64,000 nucleotides of DNA from Blastococcus sp. URHD0036 (GTDB taxonomy: Bacteria > Actinomycetota > Actinomycetes > Mycobacteriales > Geodermatophilaceae), in contig NZ_JNIK01000015.1 of the NCBI RefSeq assembly GCF_000701365.1, positions 124,001-188,000 on the forward strand, in the 5' to 3' direction. Below the pieces are notes generated by a model. The model made no database searches. It worked only from the letters and a program-made list of their open reading frames with translations, and was not told the origin of the DNA. This document shows, one piece after another, positions 15,944 to 24,616 of this stretch. A program made the position numbers and the translations under genes. The first letter of the stretch is position 1, and every line of letters starts with the position of its first letter.

Positions 15944-16861
15944 ATGGTTGCCGAGCACGACTCGCGGCGGGCCGGGATCGCCGGCAGATCGCTCGACCCC
16001 CGCCGGACCGGGCTGTGGGGCGGCTTCCTGGACGACCTGCCGGTCGCCGAGGCCGTCCAGATGGTCCGCGACTTCGAGGCCGCGGGGGTCGGCACCCTCT
16101 TCCTCCCCGAGTTCCGGGGCGCCGACCCCTTCGTCCGGTCGGCGCTGTACCTCTCCGCGACGACGGACCTCCGCATCTCCCTCGGGGTGGCGACCATCTA
16201 CGCCCGCGACCCCGAGGCCATGGTGGCCGCGTCGTCGACCCTCGAGGACGCCTTCCCCGGCCGCTTCGTCCTCGGCATGGGCGTGAGTCACCGCGCCCTG
16301 GTCGAGGCGCGCGGACACGTCTTCGGGCCACCGCTGAAGACGATGCGCGACTACCTCGCGGCCATGGACGCGACGGCCAAGGGGCGGAAGCTCCCGCCCC
16401 GCATCCTCGCCGCGCTCGGCCCGAAGATGACCGAACTGGCCGCGGAGGCCGCCGACGGGGTGCACACCTACTTCTGCCCGGTCGAGCACACCGCGCGCTC
16501 GCGCGAGCTGCTCGGCCCGGATCGCTGGCTGGCCCCCGCGCTGATGGTGCCCGTGGCGCCGGAGAACGGGCAGGCGCTCCAGGAGTACATGCGCTTCTGC
16601 CTCGGGCTGCCCAACTACACGAGCAACCTCGAGCGCTTCGGGTACACCGAGGAGGACTTCCGCACGGCCAGCGACCGCCTCGTCGACGCCCTCGTCGCGC
16701 CGGCCGACCCGCAGGGGCTCAGCGCGCGCATCGATGCCCACCTCGACGCGGGAGCCGACCTCGTCGTGCTGCAGCTCGTCCCGCCGCCGTCCGCGTCAAT
16801 CGTCCGCGACCGGGTGATGAGCGGGCTGCTGGACTCCGGTGGCCGTCCGGAGGACCGATGA
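15944..16861 (+). CDS. LLM-class (probably F420-dependent) oxidoreductase
   Basis: 305 residues, ATG at 15944. A second, clearly different luciferase-like oxidoreductase: LGVATIYARDPEAMVAASSTLEDAFPGRFVLGMGVSHRAL (about 85-120) is the barrel motif of an actinobacterial F420-linked subgroup, and KGRKLPPRILAALGPKMTELAAEAADGVHTY follows. First gene of a three-gene operon with MaoC and a CitE-like lyase whose stop/start codons overlap. Probably oxidises or reduces a ring or side-chain carbon in the same pathway; F420 use is inferred. Confidence 0.84.
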   Translation: MVAEHDSRRAGIAGRSLDPRRTGLWGGFLDDLPVAEAVQMVRDFEAAGVGTLFLPEFRGADPFVRSALYLSATTDLRISLGVATIYARDPEAMVAASSTLEDAFPGRFVLGMGVSHRALVEARGHVFGPPLKTMRDYLAAMDATAKGRKLPPRILAALGPKMTELAAEAADGVHTYFCPVEHTARSRELLGPDRWLAPALMVPVAPENGQALQEYMRFCLGLPNYTSNLERFGYTEEDFRTASDRLVDALVAPADPQGLSARIDAHLDAGADLVVLQLVPPPSASIVRDRVMSGLLDSGGRPEDR

Positions 16862-17346
16862 CCGACACGCCCCCGGGGCCGCGGATCGTGCAGCGGGGCC
16901 TGTGGTTCGAGGAGTTCGAGGTCGGCACGGTGTACGAGCACCGGCCGGGGCGGACCGTGACCGAGGCGGACAACGTCTTCTTCACGACGCTGACGATGAA
17001 CACCCAGGCCCTGCACCTGGACGCCGCGGCCAGCGCGGAGCGGCCGCCGTTCCACCAGCGCCTCGTCAACTCGATGTTCACGCTCTCCACGCTGGTCGGC
17101 CTGTCGGTCGCCCAGCTCACCCAGGGCACCATCGTGGCCAACCTCGGGTTCTCGGAGGTGGCCTTCCCGAAGCCGGTGTTCCACGGCGACACGTTGTACG
17201 CCGAGACGCTGGTGACCGACACGCGGCTGTCGGCCAGCCGCCCGGGGGAGGGCGTGGTGTCGCTCCGGCACACCGCCCGCAACCAGGACGGCGAGATCGT
17301 GGCGGTCGCCGTCCGCCAGACCCTGGTCCGGACGGCGCCGCAGTGA
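16858..17346 (+). CDS. MaoC-like (R)-specific enoyl-CoA hydratase
   Basis: 162 residues with one hot-dog domain; ATG overlaps the LLM stop (ATGA). WFEEFEVGTVYEHRPGRTVTEADNVFFTTLTMNTQALHLDAA carries the hydratase-2 pattern (D...F..LT.N..P.H.D), here with Asn-Thr-Gln before the conserved LHLD. It hydrates an enoyl-CoA to a beta-hydroxyacyl-CoA, or the reverse. Its product would suit the thiolase-fold lyase encoded just upstream or the CitE-like lyase next to it. Confidence 0.87.
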   Translation: MTDTPPGPRIVQRGLWFEEFEVGTVYEHRPGRTVTEADNVFFTTLTMNTQALHLDAAASAERPPFHQRLVNSMFTLSTLVGLSVAQLTQGTIVANLGFSEVAFPKPVFHGDTLYAETLVTDTRLSASRPGEGVVSLRHTARNQDGEIVAVAVRQTLVRTAPQ

Positions 17347-18149
17347 CGTGGCGACCCGGCCCCGCGTGGTTGTTCTGCCCCGCCGACCGCCCCGACCGCT
17401 GGGCCAAGGCGGCGGCCGTGGCCGACGTGGTGATCGTCGACCTCGAGGACGCCGTCGCCCCGGCGGGCAAGGCGGCCGCCCGTGACGCCGTGCGCGCCGG
17501 CGGGTTCGACCCCGAGCGCACCGTCCTGCGGATCAACGCTGCCGGGACGCCCGACCACGACGCCGATCTGGCGCTGCTGGCCGGCACGCCCCTGCGGCGG
17601 GTGATGCTGGCCAAGGCCGAGGACCCCGCCGCCCTCGCCGCCCTCGACGCGTTCGAGGTCCTCGCGCTGGTGGAGTCACCGCTGGGCGTGGAGCGGGTGG
17701 GCGAGCTGGCCGCGGTCGCGCACGTCGTCGGCGTCATGTGGGGGGCCGACGACCTGGTCGCGGGGCTGGGCGGGCTGAGCAGCCGGCATGCCGACGGCAG
17801 GTACCGGGACGTCGCCCGCCATGCCCGGAGCCGGGCGCTGGTGGCGGCCAAGGCGCACGGCCGGCTCGCGATCGACGCGGTCCACATGGACATCGCGGAC
17901 GTCGAGGGACTGCGCGCCGAGTGCGAGGACGCCGTCGCCGTCGGCTTCGACGCGACCGTGGCCATCCACCCGAGCCAGGTCGAGGTCATCCGCGGCGCCT
18001 ACCGGCCCGATGACGAGCGGGTCGCCTGGGCGGGCCGGCTGCTCGAGGCCGTCGGGGACGACCGTGGGGTCACCACCTTCGAGGGCCGCATGGTGGACGG
18101 CCCGATCTTCCGTCAGGCCGAGCGCGTGCTGCGGCTGGCCGGCCGGTGA
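17343..18149 (+). CDS. CitE-like (HpcH/HpaI family) CoA ester lyase
   Basis: 268 residues from the GTG that overlaps the MaoC stop. TIM-barrel motifs: WLFCPADRPDRWAKAA, VVIVDLEDAVAP (metal-binding Glu-Asp), MLAKAED, LALVESPLGV (second acidic ligand) and IDAVHMDIADVEG..., ending IHPSQVEVI. Members cleave malyl-CoA, citramalyl-CoA or related beta-hydroxyacyl-CoA esters with Mg2+. It probably splits a short branched hydroxydiacyl-CoA produced by the MaoC-like hydratase. Last gene of the operon; it converges on a TetR gene. Confidence 0.86.
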   Translation: MTWRPGPAWLFCPADRPDRWAKAAAVADVVIVDLEDAVAPAGKAAARDAVRAGGFDPERTVLRINAAGTPDHDADLALLAGTPLRRVMLAKAEDPAALAALDAFEVLALVESPLGVERVGELAAVAHVVGVMWGADDLVAGLGGLSSRHADGRYRDVARHARSRALVAAKAHGRLAIDAVHMDIADVEGLRAECEDAVAVGFDATVAIHPSQVEVIRGAYRPDDERVAWAGRLLEAVGDDRGVTTFEGRMVDGPIFRQAERVLRLAGR

Positions 18150-18166
18150 CCGCCGGGGCGGGGCTC

Positions 18167-18191
18167 GGCCGCCAGGACCGCTCAGGCGGCC
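18167..18191. terminator. hairpin between convergent lyase and TetR genes
   Basis: GGCCGCC and GGCGGCC form a 7-bp stem with an 11-base loop spanning the TetR stop codon. Weak but in the right place for a shared terminator. Confidence 0.35.
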
Positions 18192-18778
18192 GTCGGGCGG
18201 CGGTCGCCCTCGATGGCGGTCAGGTAGCCCTCCACCATGGCGACCGCGTCCTCGTGACCGACGGTGACGTCGAAGGCCTTCTCCATGAGCAGGAAGCGGG
18301 AGACGCTGCCCATCAGCAGGATCAGCGCGGCGGGGGAGACGGGCGGCGGCTGCTGGGGGTGGCGGGCCAGCACCTCGGTCACCGCGTCCAGCTCCATGCG
18401 CCGGAACCTCAGGGCGGAGCTGGAGATCTCGCTCCGGATGGCCTTGCGGTGGTTGGCGAGGGCGATGAACTCCAGGGTCAGCGCCGTGCTGGACCGGTCG
18501 TTGATGGCCTCCCACAGCGACCACAGCGGCTGGTCGGCCGACAGCGCCTCCTGCAGTCGCTGGAAGCTGCGGTCGGATCCCCGCCGGAACAGGGCCACGA
18601 AGAGGTCGTCCATCGTGCCGAAGTAGTAGTAGACGAGCGCGGCGTTGAGCCCGGCCTCCCCGGCCACCCGGCGGGAGCTCGCGGCGGCGTAGCCCTCCTC
18701 GATCAGGATCTTCTCCGCCGCGTCGAGCAGGGCGGCGGGGCTGCCCTCGTCGACGGGTACCGGGCGGCCCGAACTCAC
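18182..18778 (-). CDS. TetR-family transcriptional regulator
   Basis: 198 residues from the GTG at 18778 with GGAGG nine bases upstream. Helix-turn-helix at about 15-62 (LLDAAEKILIEEGYAAASSRRVAGEAGLNAALVYYYFGTMDDLF). The ligand domain contains TLEFIALANHRKAIRSEI, closely matched by TEFTALSNHRKSIRAVI in the TetR at 39499-40149, so the two are paralogues. It diverges from the ferredoxin-Rieske operon, and a TAATCAGTCGATTA site lies in the gap, the natural target for autoregulation and control of that operon. Confidence 0.87.
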   Translation of the reverse strand: MSSGRPVPVDEGSPAALLDAAEKILIEEGYAAASSRRVAGEAGLNAALVYYYFGTMDDLFVALFRRGSDRSFQRLQEALSADQPLWSLWEAINDRSSTALTLEFIALANHRKAIRSEISSSALRFRRMELDAVTEVLARHPQQPPPVSPAALILLMGSVSRFLLMEKAFDVTVGHEDAVAMVEGYLTAIEGDRRPTAA

Positions 18779-19125
18779 GAGGTACGACCTCCGTCAACCG
18801 ATGGGGGCGGGGATCCCGCACGTCTCCGACGCCACAGCATCGCCCGCGGGGCGCAACGCGGCAAGGAGCCGACCGGGCGGCGCGCGCCCGTGGCCTGCGC
18901 CGTGCCGCGCCGTCGGCCCGGCGGTGCCGTGCCCCTCTTGACATCCGTCGAACCCCAGTGGTTAGCATCACATAATCAGTCGATTAAGAGCGCGCCTGGA
19001 CGGCGGAGCCGGCTCGCTGCCTGCCCGTCCCGCGCGGCCGGGACGTCAGCAGGGGGTGCGGTGACGCGAACGCTCGCCGGGGGCAGGGGCTCCCGGGCGG
19101 CCGTCGGACCGGGTGGCGAGCACCG
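18779..19125. other. 347-base divergent intergenic region with 5' leader
   Basis: No gene fits here. The region holds the GGAGG site of the TetR gene, a TTGACA (18938-18943) with a possible TAGCAT -10 (18963-18968, 19-base spacer), the operator-like TAATCAGTCGATTA (18973-18986) and then about 140 bases of GC-rich leader before the ferredoxin GTG. The leader has short inverted repeats but nothing I recognise as a riboswitch. Confidence 0.6.
18973..18986. promoter_or_regulatory. TAATCAGTCG-type operator-like site
   Basis: TAATCAGTCGATTA, an inverted repeat (TAATC-n4-GATTA) just downstream of a TTGACA/TAGCAT pair and between a TetR gene and the ferredoxin-Rieske operon. Related sequences recur at 30478 and 33748. 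Confidence 0.5.
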
Positions 19126-19425
19126 GTGACCCAGAACGGTCAGGCGCTGACCAGGACCCAGGTCACCATCCGCCTCGGGCGGCGCACGGTGACGGGGGAG
19201 CACCACCCCGGGACGACCGTCCTCGAGACGGCTCGGACGCTGGGCCTCACCCCGCCGTCGTCCTGCGAGGCGGGCAACTGCGCCACGTGCATGGCCCGGC
19301 TGGAGGAGGGCTCGGCGCCGATGCGCGCGAACGACGTGCTCGAACAGGACGACCTCGACGAGGGCTGGGTGCTCACCTGCCAGGCGGTGCCGGAAGGCCC
19401 CTCCGTGTCCGTGGTCTACGAGTGA
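19126..19425 (+). CDS. plant-type [2Fe-2S] ferredoxin
   Basis: 99 residues from the GTG at 19126; the ribosome site is weak. CEAGNCATC (Cys at about 46, 51, 54) and a final LTCQ give the four-cysteine C-x4-C-x2-C...C pattern of plant-type ferredoxins. It carries electrons to an oxygenase, most simply the Rieske enzyme two genes downstream. No separate reductase gene is found nearby, so the reductase must be shared. Operon leader with possible regulation by the divergent TetR. Confidence 0.88.
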   Translation: MTQNGQALTRTQVTIRLGRRTVTGEHHPGTTVLETARTLGLTPPSSCEAGNCATCMARLEEGSAPMRANDVLEQDDLDEGWVLTCQAVPEGPSVSVVYE

Positions 19426-19436
19426 GGCGGGACGAC

Positions 19437-20048
19437 GTGACCGAGACCTCCGTGCGGCTGGCGCCCGTGCCGGCCGACCAGTGGGACGAGTCGTCCCGCG
19501 CGATGCTGCGCGGGCACCTGCGGACGGCCGAGAAGTACCTCTCCGGGGAGCCGGACGCGCCGCGGCTGCCCAACGTGCTGGGCATCCTGGGGCACCAGCT
19601 CAGCCTCGGCAGCGCCTGGCTGCACTACAACGGGGTGCTCCTCCAGGACGTCTCCCTCGAACCCCGCCTCCGGGAGCTGCTGATCCTGCGGGTGGCCTGG
19701 CAGACCCACTCCCGGTACGAGTGGGTGCAGCACGCGCGCATCGGTCAGCAGGTCGGTCTCACGTACCCGCAGGTCGAGGCCGTCACGCGCGGCTCCGACG
19801 ACCCGGTGTGGACGCCGGTCGAGCGACTCCTGCTCGACGCGACCGACCAGCTGCTCGACGTCCACCGCGTCGAGGACGCGACCTGGAGCGGCCTGCAGGG
19901 CGAGCTCGACAGCGGTCAGCTGCTCGAGGTCCTGTTCATCGTCGGCTCCTACCTGTGCCTGGCCCTGGTCTTCAACAGCGTCGGCCTCGAGCTGGACGCC
20001 GAGATGGACCCCGGCGCGGCGCCCGACCTCCCCGAGACCAGGGGGTGA
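19437..20048 (+). CDS. carboxymuconolactone decarboxylase (AhpD-like) family protein
   Basis: 203 residues from the GTG at 19437 (GAGGCGGG upstream); a GTG at 19422 overlapping the ferredoxin stop is an alternative. The CMD-fold core is LRELLILRVAWQTHSRYEWVQHARIG (about 80-105), with the conserved E/H arrangement (YEW..H) but without the C-x2-C of peroxidase-type AhpD. Proteins of this type accompany Rieske oxygenases and amidohydrolase-fold genes in actinobacterial catabolic operons; their role is not settled, possibly decarboxylation or lactone handling. Confidence 0.82.
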   Translation: MTETSVRLAPVPADQWDESSRAMLRGHLRTAEKYLSGEPDAPRLPNVLGILGHQLSLGSAWLHYNGVLLQDVSLEPRLRELLILRVAWQTHSRYEWVQHARIGQQVGLTYPQVEAVTRGSDDPVWTPVERLLLDATDQLLDVHRVEDATWSGLQGELDSGQLLEVLFIVGSYLCLALVFNSVGLELDAEMDPGAAPDLPETRG

Positions 20049-20134
20049 GCGGCCGGCGCGGCCGCAGTCCCACCCCCTGCACCACCCCCTGCACGACCTC
20101 CCGCACCACCGACGACCGACCCGAGGAGCATCCG

Positions 20135-21418
20135 ATGGCACGTTGGCCCAAGCCGGCTGAGGGCAGCTGGACCAAGCACTTCGACCTGGACACCGCACCC
20201 ATCTCCTACGCGGACTCGATCTCTCCCGAGTTCCACGAGCTGGAGCGCGACGCGATCTTCAAGAAGGCCTGGCTGAACGTCGGGCGGGTGGAACAGCTGC
20301 CGCGCAAGGGCAGCTACTTCACCAAGGAGATCCAGGTCACCAACAACTCGGTGATCATCGTGCGCAGCGGCGAGGGTGACGACGGCGTCCGCGCGTTCCA
20401 CAACGTCTGCCGGCACCGCGGCAACAAGCTGGTCTGGGACGACAACCCGCGCGACGAGACCGCCGGCACCTGCCGCCAGTTCACCTGCAAGTACCACGCC
20501 TGGCGGTACAACCTGGACGGCTCGCTGAACTACGTCCAGCAGGAAGGCGAGTTCTTCGACCTGGACAAGAGCGAGTTCGGCCTCGCCCCGGTGCACGTGG
20601 GCGTGTGGGCCGGCTTCATCTTCATCAACCTGTCCGAGGAGCCGGAGCAGTCGCTGCGGGACTTCCTCGGCCCCATGGTCACCGACCTCGAGGGCTACCC
20701 GTTCGACAAGCTGTCCGAGCGCTACCACTACCGGGCGGAGGTCGGCGCCAACTGGAAGCTCTACATGGACGCCTTCGCCGAGTTCTACCACGCGCCGATC
20801 CTGCACGCGGGGCAGACCACCAAGGCCTACGCGACCGCCATGGCGCAGATCGGCTTCGAGGCGCCGCACTACCAGGTCGACGGGCCGCACCGGCTGGTCA
20901 GCACGGCCGGCGTGCGCGCCCAGGACATGCCCGACGAGATGCGCCGGCCGATGGAGGACGCGACCCGCAGCGGTCTGTTCGGGCCCTGGGACAAGCCCGA
21001 GATCGAGTGGGTCGACCCGCCCGGCCTCAACCCCGCCAAGTGCGACCCGTGGGGCCTGGACTCGTTCCAGGTCTTCCCGAACATGGTGCTCCTGGTCTGG
21101 GGGAGCGGCTGGTACCTCACCTACCACTACTGGCCGACCGCCTACAACAAGCACGTGTTCGAGGCGAACGTGTACTTCGTCCCGCCGCGCAACGCCCGGG
21201 AGCGCATCGCGCAGGAGATGGCGGCGGTGACCTTCAAGGAGTACGGCCTGCAGGACGCGAACACCCTGGAGGCGACGCAGATCTCGCTGGAGTCCGGCGC
21301 CGTCACCACGTTCGCGCTCAACGACCAGGAGGTGCTGGTGCGCCACCTGCACAAGGTCGTGGCCGACAAGGTCGAGGAGTACCTGCGGCAGTCCCGGGTG
21401 GAGGTCGGCGCACCGTGA
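20135..21418 (+). CDS. Rieske non-heme iron oxygenase, alpha subunit
   Basis: 427 residues, ATG at 20135 after GAGGAG. Rieske cluster ligands are C92-x-H94 and C118-x2-H121; the mononuclear iron site is E216-F-Y-H219...H224, with a C-terminal Asp expected near residue 350. The length fits an aromatic- or alicyclic-ring hydroxylase large subunit. No small beta subunit is present, so it is probably an alpha-only enzyme fed by the ferredoxin upstream. The ring or side chain attacked is unknown; the same operon carries an amidohydrolase-fold protein. Confidence 0.9.
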   Translation: MARWPKPAEGSWTKHFDLDTAPISYADSISPEFHELERDAIFKKAWLNVGRVEQLPRKGSYFTKEIQVTNNSVIIVRSGEGDDGVRAFHNVCRHRGNKLVWDDNPRDETAGTCRQFTCKYHAWRYNLDGSLNYVQQEGEFFDLDKSEFGLAPVHVGVWAGFIFINLSEEPEQSLRDFLGPMVTDLEGYPFDKLSERYHYRAEVGANWKLYMDAFAEFYHAPILHAGQTTKAYATAMAQIGFEAPHYQVDGPHRLVSTAGVRAQDMPDEMRRPMEDATRSGLFGPWDKPEIEWVDPPGLNPAKCDPWGLDSFQVFPNMVLLVWGSGWYLTYHYWPTAYNKHVFEANVYFVPPRNARERIAQEMAAVTFKEYGLQDANTLEATQISLESGAVTTFALNDQEVLVRHLHKVVADKVEEYLRQSRVEVGAP

Positions 21419-21458
21419 CGCCCGTCCCGGAGCTGTCGTCCACGTGGCGGGCGGCCCG

Positions 21459-22700
<1,242 letters not shown>

Positions 22701-22710
22701 TCCGCCGCCT

Positions 22711-22736
22711 CGCCGGACGACCCAGGTCGTCCGGCG
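22711..22736 (+). terminator. hairpin 1 after the amidohydrolase gene
   Basis: CGCCGGACGAC - CCAG - GTCGTCCGGCG, an 11-bp perfect stem with a 4-base loop starting 11 bases after the stop codon. It is followed at once by a second, longer hairpin. Confidence 0.65.
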
Positions 22737-22738
22737 CC

Positions 22739-22770
22739 GGGCCGGCCGGGGCACCGTCCCCGGCCGGCCC
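22739..22770 (+). terminator. hairpin 2 after the amidohydrolase gene
   Basis: GGGCCGGCCGGGG - CACCGT - CCCCGGCCGGCCC, a 13-bp perfect stem with a 6-base loop. Together with hairpin 1 this marks the end of the Rieske operon and the leader of the next one. Confidence 0.65.
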
Positions 22771-22811
22771 GACGCCGACCACCCACCCGACACGAAACAG
22801 GAGGACGTTCG

Positions 22812-23132
22812 ATGCCCAAGGGGATCCTCTACGTCGAGACCCGGCCCAGCTCGGCCGCGGAGGCCGCCGACTACCACCGGTGGTACGAGGAGACGCACCT
22901 CGGAGAGGTCCTCGGCGTCGAGGGGGTCGTCTCGGCGCGCCGGTTCGCCCCGTTCGACGAGGACGCGCCCTTCGTCGCGATCTACGAGATCGAGGCCGAC
23001 GACCTCCAGGCGGTGCAGACGGCACTGAGCACGGCCGCGCGATCCGGCCAGCACTCGCCACCCGTCGGGCTCTCGTTCGACCCGCCGCCCAGGAGCACGC
23101 TGCTCCGCGAGATCGCCCGCCGCGAGTCCTGA
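22812..23132 (+). CDS. EthD-like dimeric alpha+beta-barrel protein
   Basis: 106 residues, ATG at 22812 after AGGAGGAC. DYHRWYEETHLGEVLGVEGVVSARRF (about 20-45) matches the W-x2-x-H...V.GV...R pattern of EthD and related single-domain dimeric barrels, followed by FVAIYEIEADD. Such small proteins occur beside P450 and dehydrogenase genes in ether and terpene breakdown without a proven role. It is the first gene of the aldehyde dehydrogenase-mutase operon. Confidence 0.78.
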   Translation: MPKGILYVETRPSSAAEAADYHRWYEETHLGEVLGVEGVVSARRFAPFDEDAPFVAIYEIEADDLQAVQTALSTAARSGQHSPPVGLSFDPPPRSTLLREIARRES

Positions 23133-23158
23133 CCCGAGGGCCCAGTCCAGGAGGACAC

Positions 23159-24601
23159 ATGTACGTGCAGGACCGCTTGTTCATCGACGGGGCGTGGACC
23201 GTCCCGTCCGACGGCGGCGTCCTCGAGGTCGTCTCGCCGCACACCGAGGACGTCGTCGCCCGGGTGGCGACGGCAGGTCCGGCGGACGTCGAGCGGGCGG
23301 TGGCGGCCGCCCGGCGGGTGGTGGACGACGGTGCCTGGTCGCGCAGGGACCCCCAGGACCGGGTCGCGGTGGTCCGCCGCCTCGCCGAGCTCTACGAGGC
23401 CCGGATCGACGAGATGGCCACGCTGATCACCGCGGAGATGGGCGCTCCGGCGATGTGGGCGGGACGCTCGCACACCCGCCTGCCGTGGGCGATGATCCGC
23501 GCCTTCGCCGACATCGCGGAGTCCTACCCCTGGGAGGAGCCGCGGCCGGGCGTCTACGGCAAGGACGTGACCATCCGCCGGGAGCCGGTCGGTGTGGTCG
23601 CGGCGATCGTCCCGTGGAACATGCCGCAGTTCCTCATCGTGACGAAACTCGTCCCGGCACTGCTCGCCGGGTGCGCGGTCGTCCTGAAGCCCGCACCGGA
23701 GACCCCGCTCGACGCGAACCTGATGGCCGAGCTCTGCGCGGAGGCGGGCGTCCCCCCGGGCGTGCTCAACGTGGTGCACGGCGGCGCCGACGTCGGCGTC
23801 GCACTCGTGGGCCACCCCGGGGTCGACAAGGTGTCCTTCACCGGCTCCACCGCGGCCGGCCGCGAGGTCGGCGCCGTCTGCGGCCGCGGCCTGAAGCGCT
23901 TCAGCCTCGAGCTCGGCGGGAAGTCGGCGGGGATCGCGCTCGACGACGCCGACCCGGCGGCGTTCGCCGCGGCGCAGCGGGTCGCCGGCCTGATGAACAG
24001 CGGCCAGGTGTGCACCGCCCTCACCCGTCTCGTGGTGCCGGAGCGCCGGCAGGACGAGTTCGTGGACGCCCTCGCCGCGATGTTCGACTCCGTCGCGGTC
24101 GGCGACCCCTCCGATCCCGCCACCGAACTCGGCCCGCTCGTCTCCCAGCGGCAGCAGCACCGGGTCCGGGACTACATCTCCGTCGGCGAGGCGGAGGGGG
24201 CGCGCGTCGTCGTCGGCGGCAGCACACCCCCCGAGGGCCTGGACCGGGGCTGGTACGTCCGTCCGACCCTGTTCGCCGGGGTCGACAACGGCATGCGGAT
24301 CGCCCGCGAGGAGATCTTCGGCCCGGTCGTCACGGTCATGCCCGCACGGGACGACGAGGACGCGATCCGCATCGCCAACGACTCCGACTACGGGCTGTCC
24401 GGATCGGTCTGGACGGCCGACCCCGGTCGCGGCATGGAGGTGGCCCGGCGCGTGCGCAGCGGGACCTTCGGCGTCAACCAGCAGTACCCCATGGACCCCG
24501 CCGCTCCGTTCGGGGGCCTCAAGCAGAGCGGCATCGGCAAGGAACTCGGCCGGGAGGGCATCGACGGCTTCGTCGAGGTCCGCTCGATCGCCGCGGTCTG
24601 A
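23159..24601 (+). CDS. NAD(P)-dependent aldehyde dehydrogenase
   Basis: 480 residues, ATG at 23159 after AGGAGG. VVAAIVPWNMP and VVLKPAPETP mark the cofactor domain, FTGSTAAGREV the dinucleotide turn, FSLELGGKS the catalytic glutamate and MNSGQVCTALTR the nucleophilic cysteine (about residue 282). It oxidises an aldehyde to the acid, which the ligase and CoA transferase further down the operon could then activate for the B12 mutase. Only 15 bases separate it from the mutase gene. Confidence 0.92.
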   Translation: MYVQDRLFIDGAWTVPSDGGVLEVVSPHTEDVVARVATAGPADVERAVAAARRVVDDGAWSRRDPQDRVAVVRRLAELYEARIDEMATLITAEMGAPAMWAGRSHTRLPWAMIRAFADIAESYPWEEPRPGVYGKDVTIRREPVGVVAAIVPWNMPQFLIVTKLVPALLAGCAVVLKPAPETPLDANLMAELCAEAGVPPGVLNVVHGGADVGVALVGHPGVDKVSFTGSTAAGREVGAVCGRGLKRFSLELGGKSAGIALDDADPAAFAAAQRVAGLMNSGQVCTALTRLVVPERRQDEFVDALAAMFDSVAVGDPSDPATELGPLVSQRQQHRVRDYISVGEAEGARVVVGGSTPPEGLDRGWYVRPTLFAGVDNGMRIAREEIFGPVVTVMPARDDEDAIRIANDSDYGLSGSVWTADPGRGMEVARRVRSGTFGVNQQYPMDPAAPFGGLKQSGIGKELGREGIDGFVEVRSIAAV

Positions 24602-24616
24602 CGAGACGAGAGAGAC

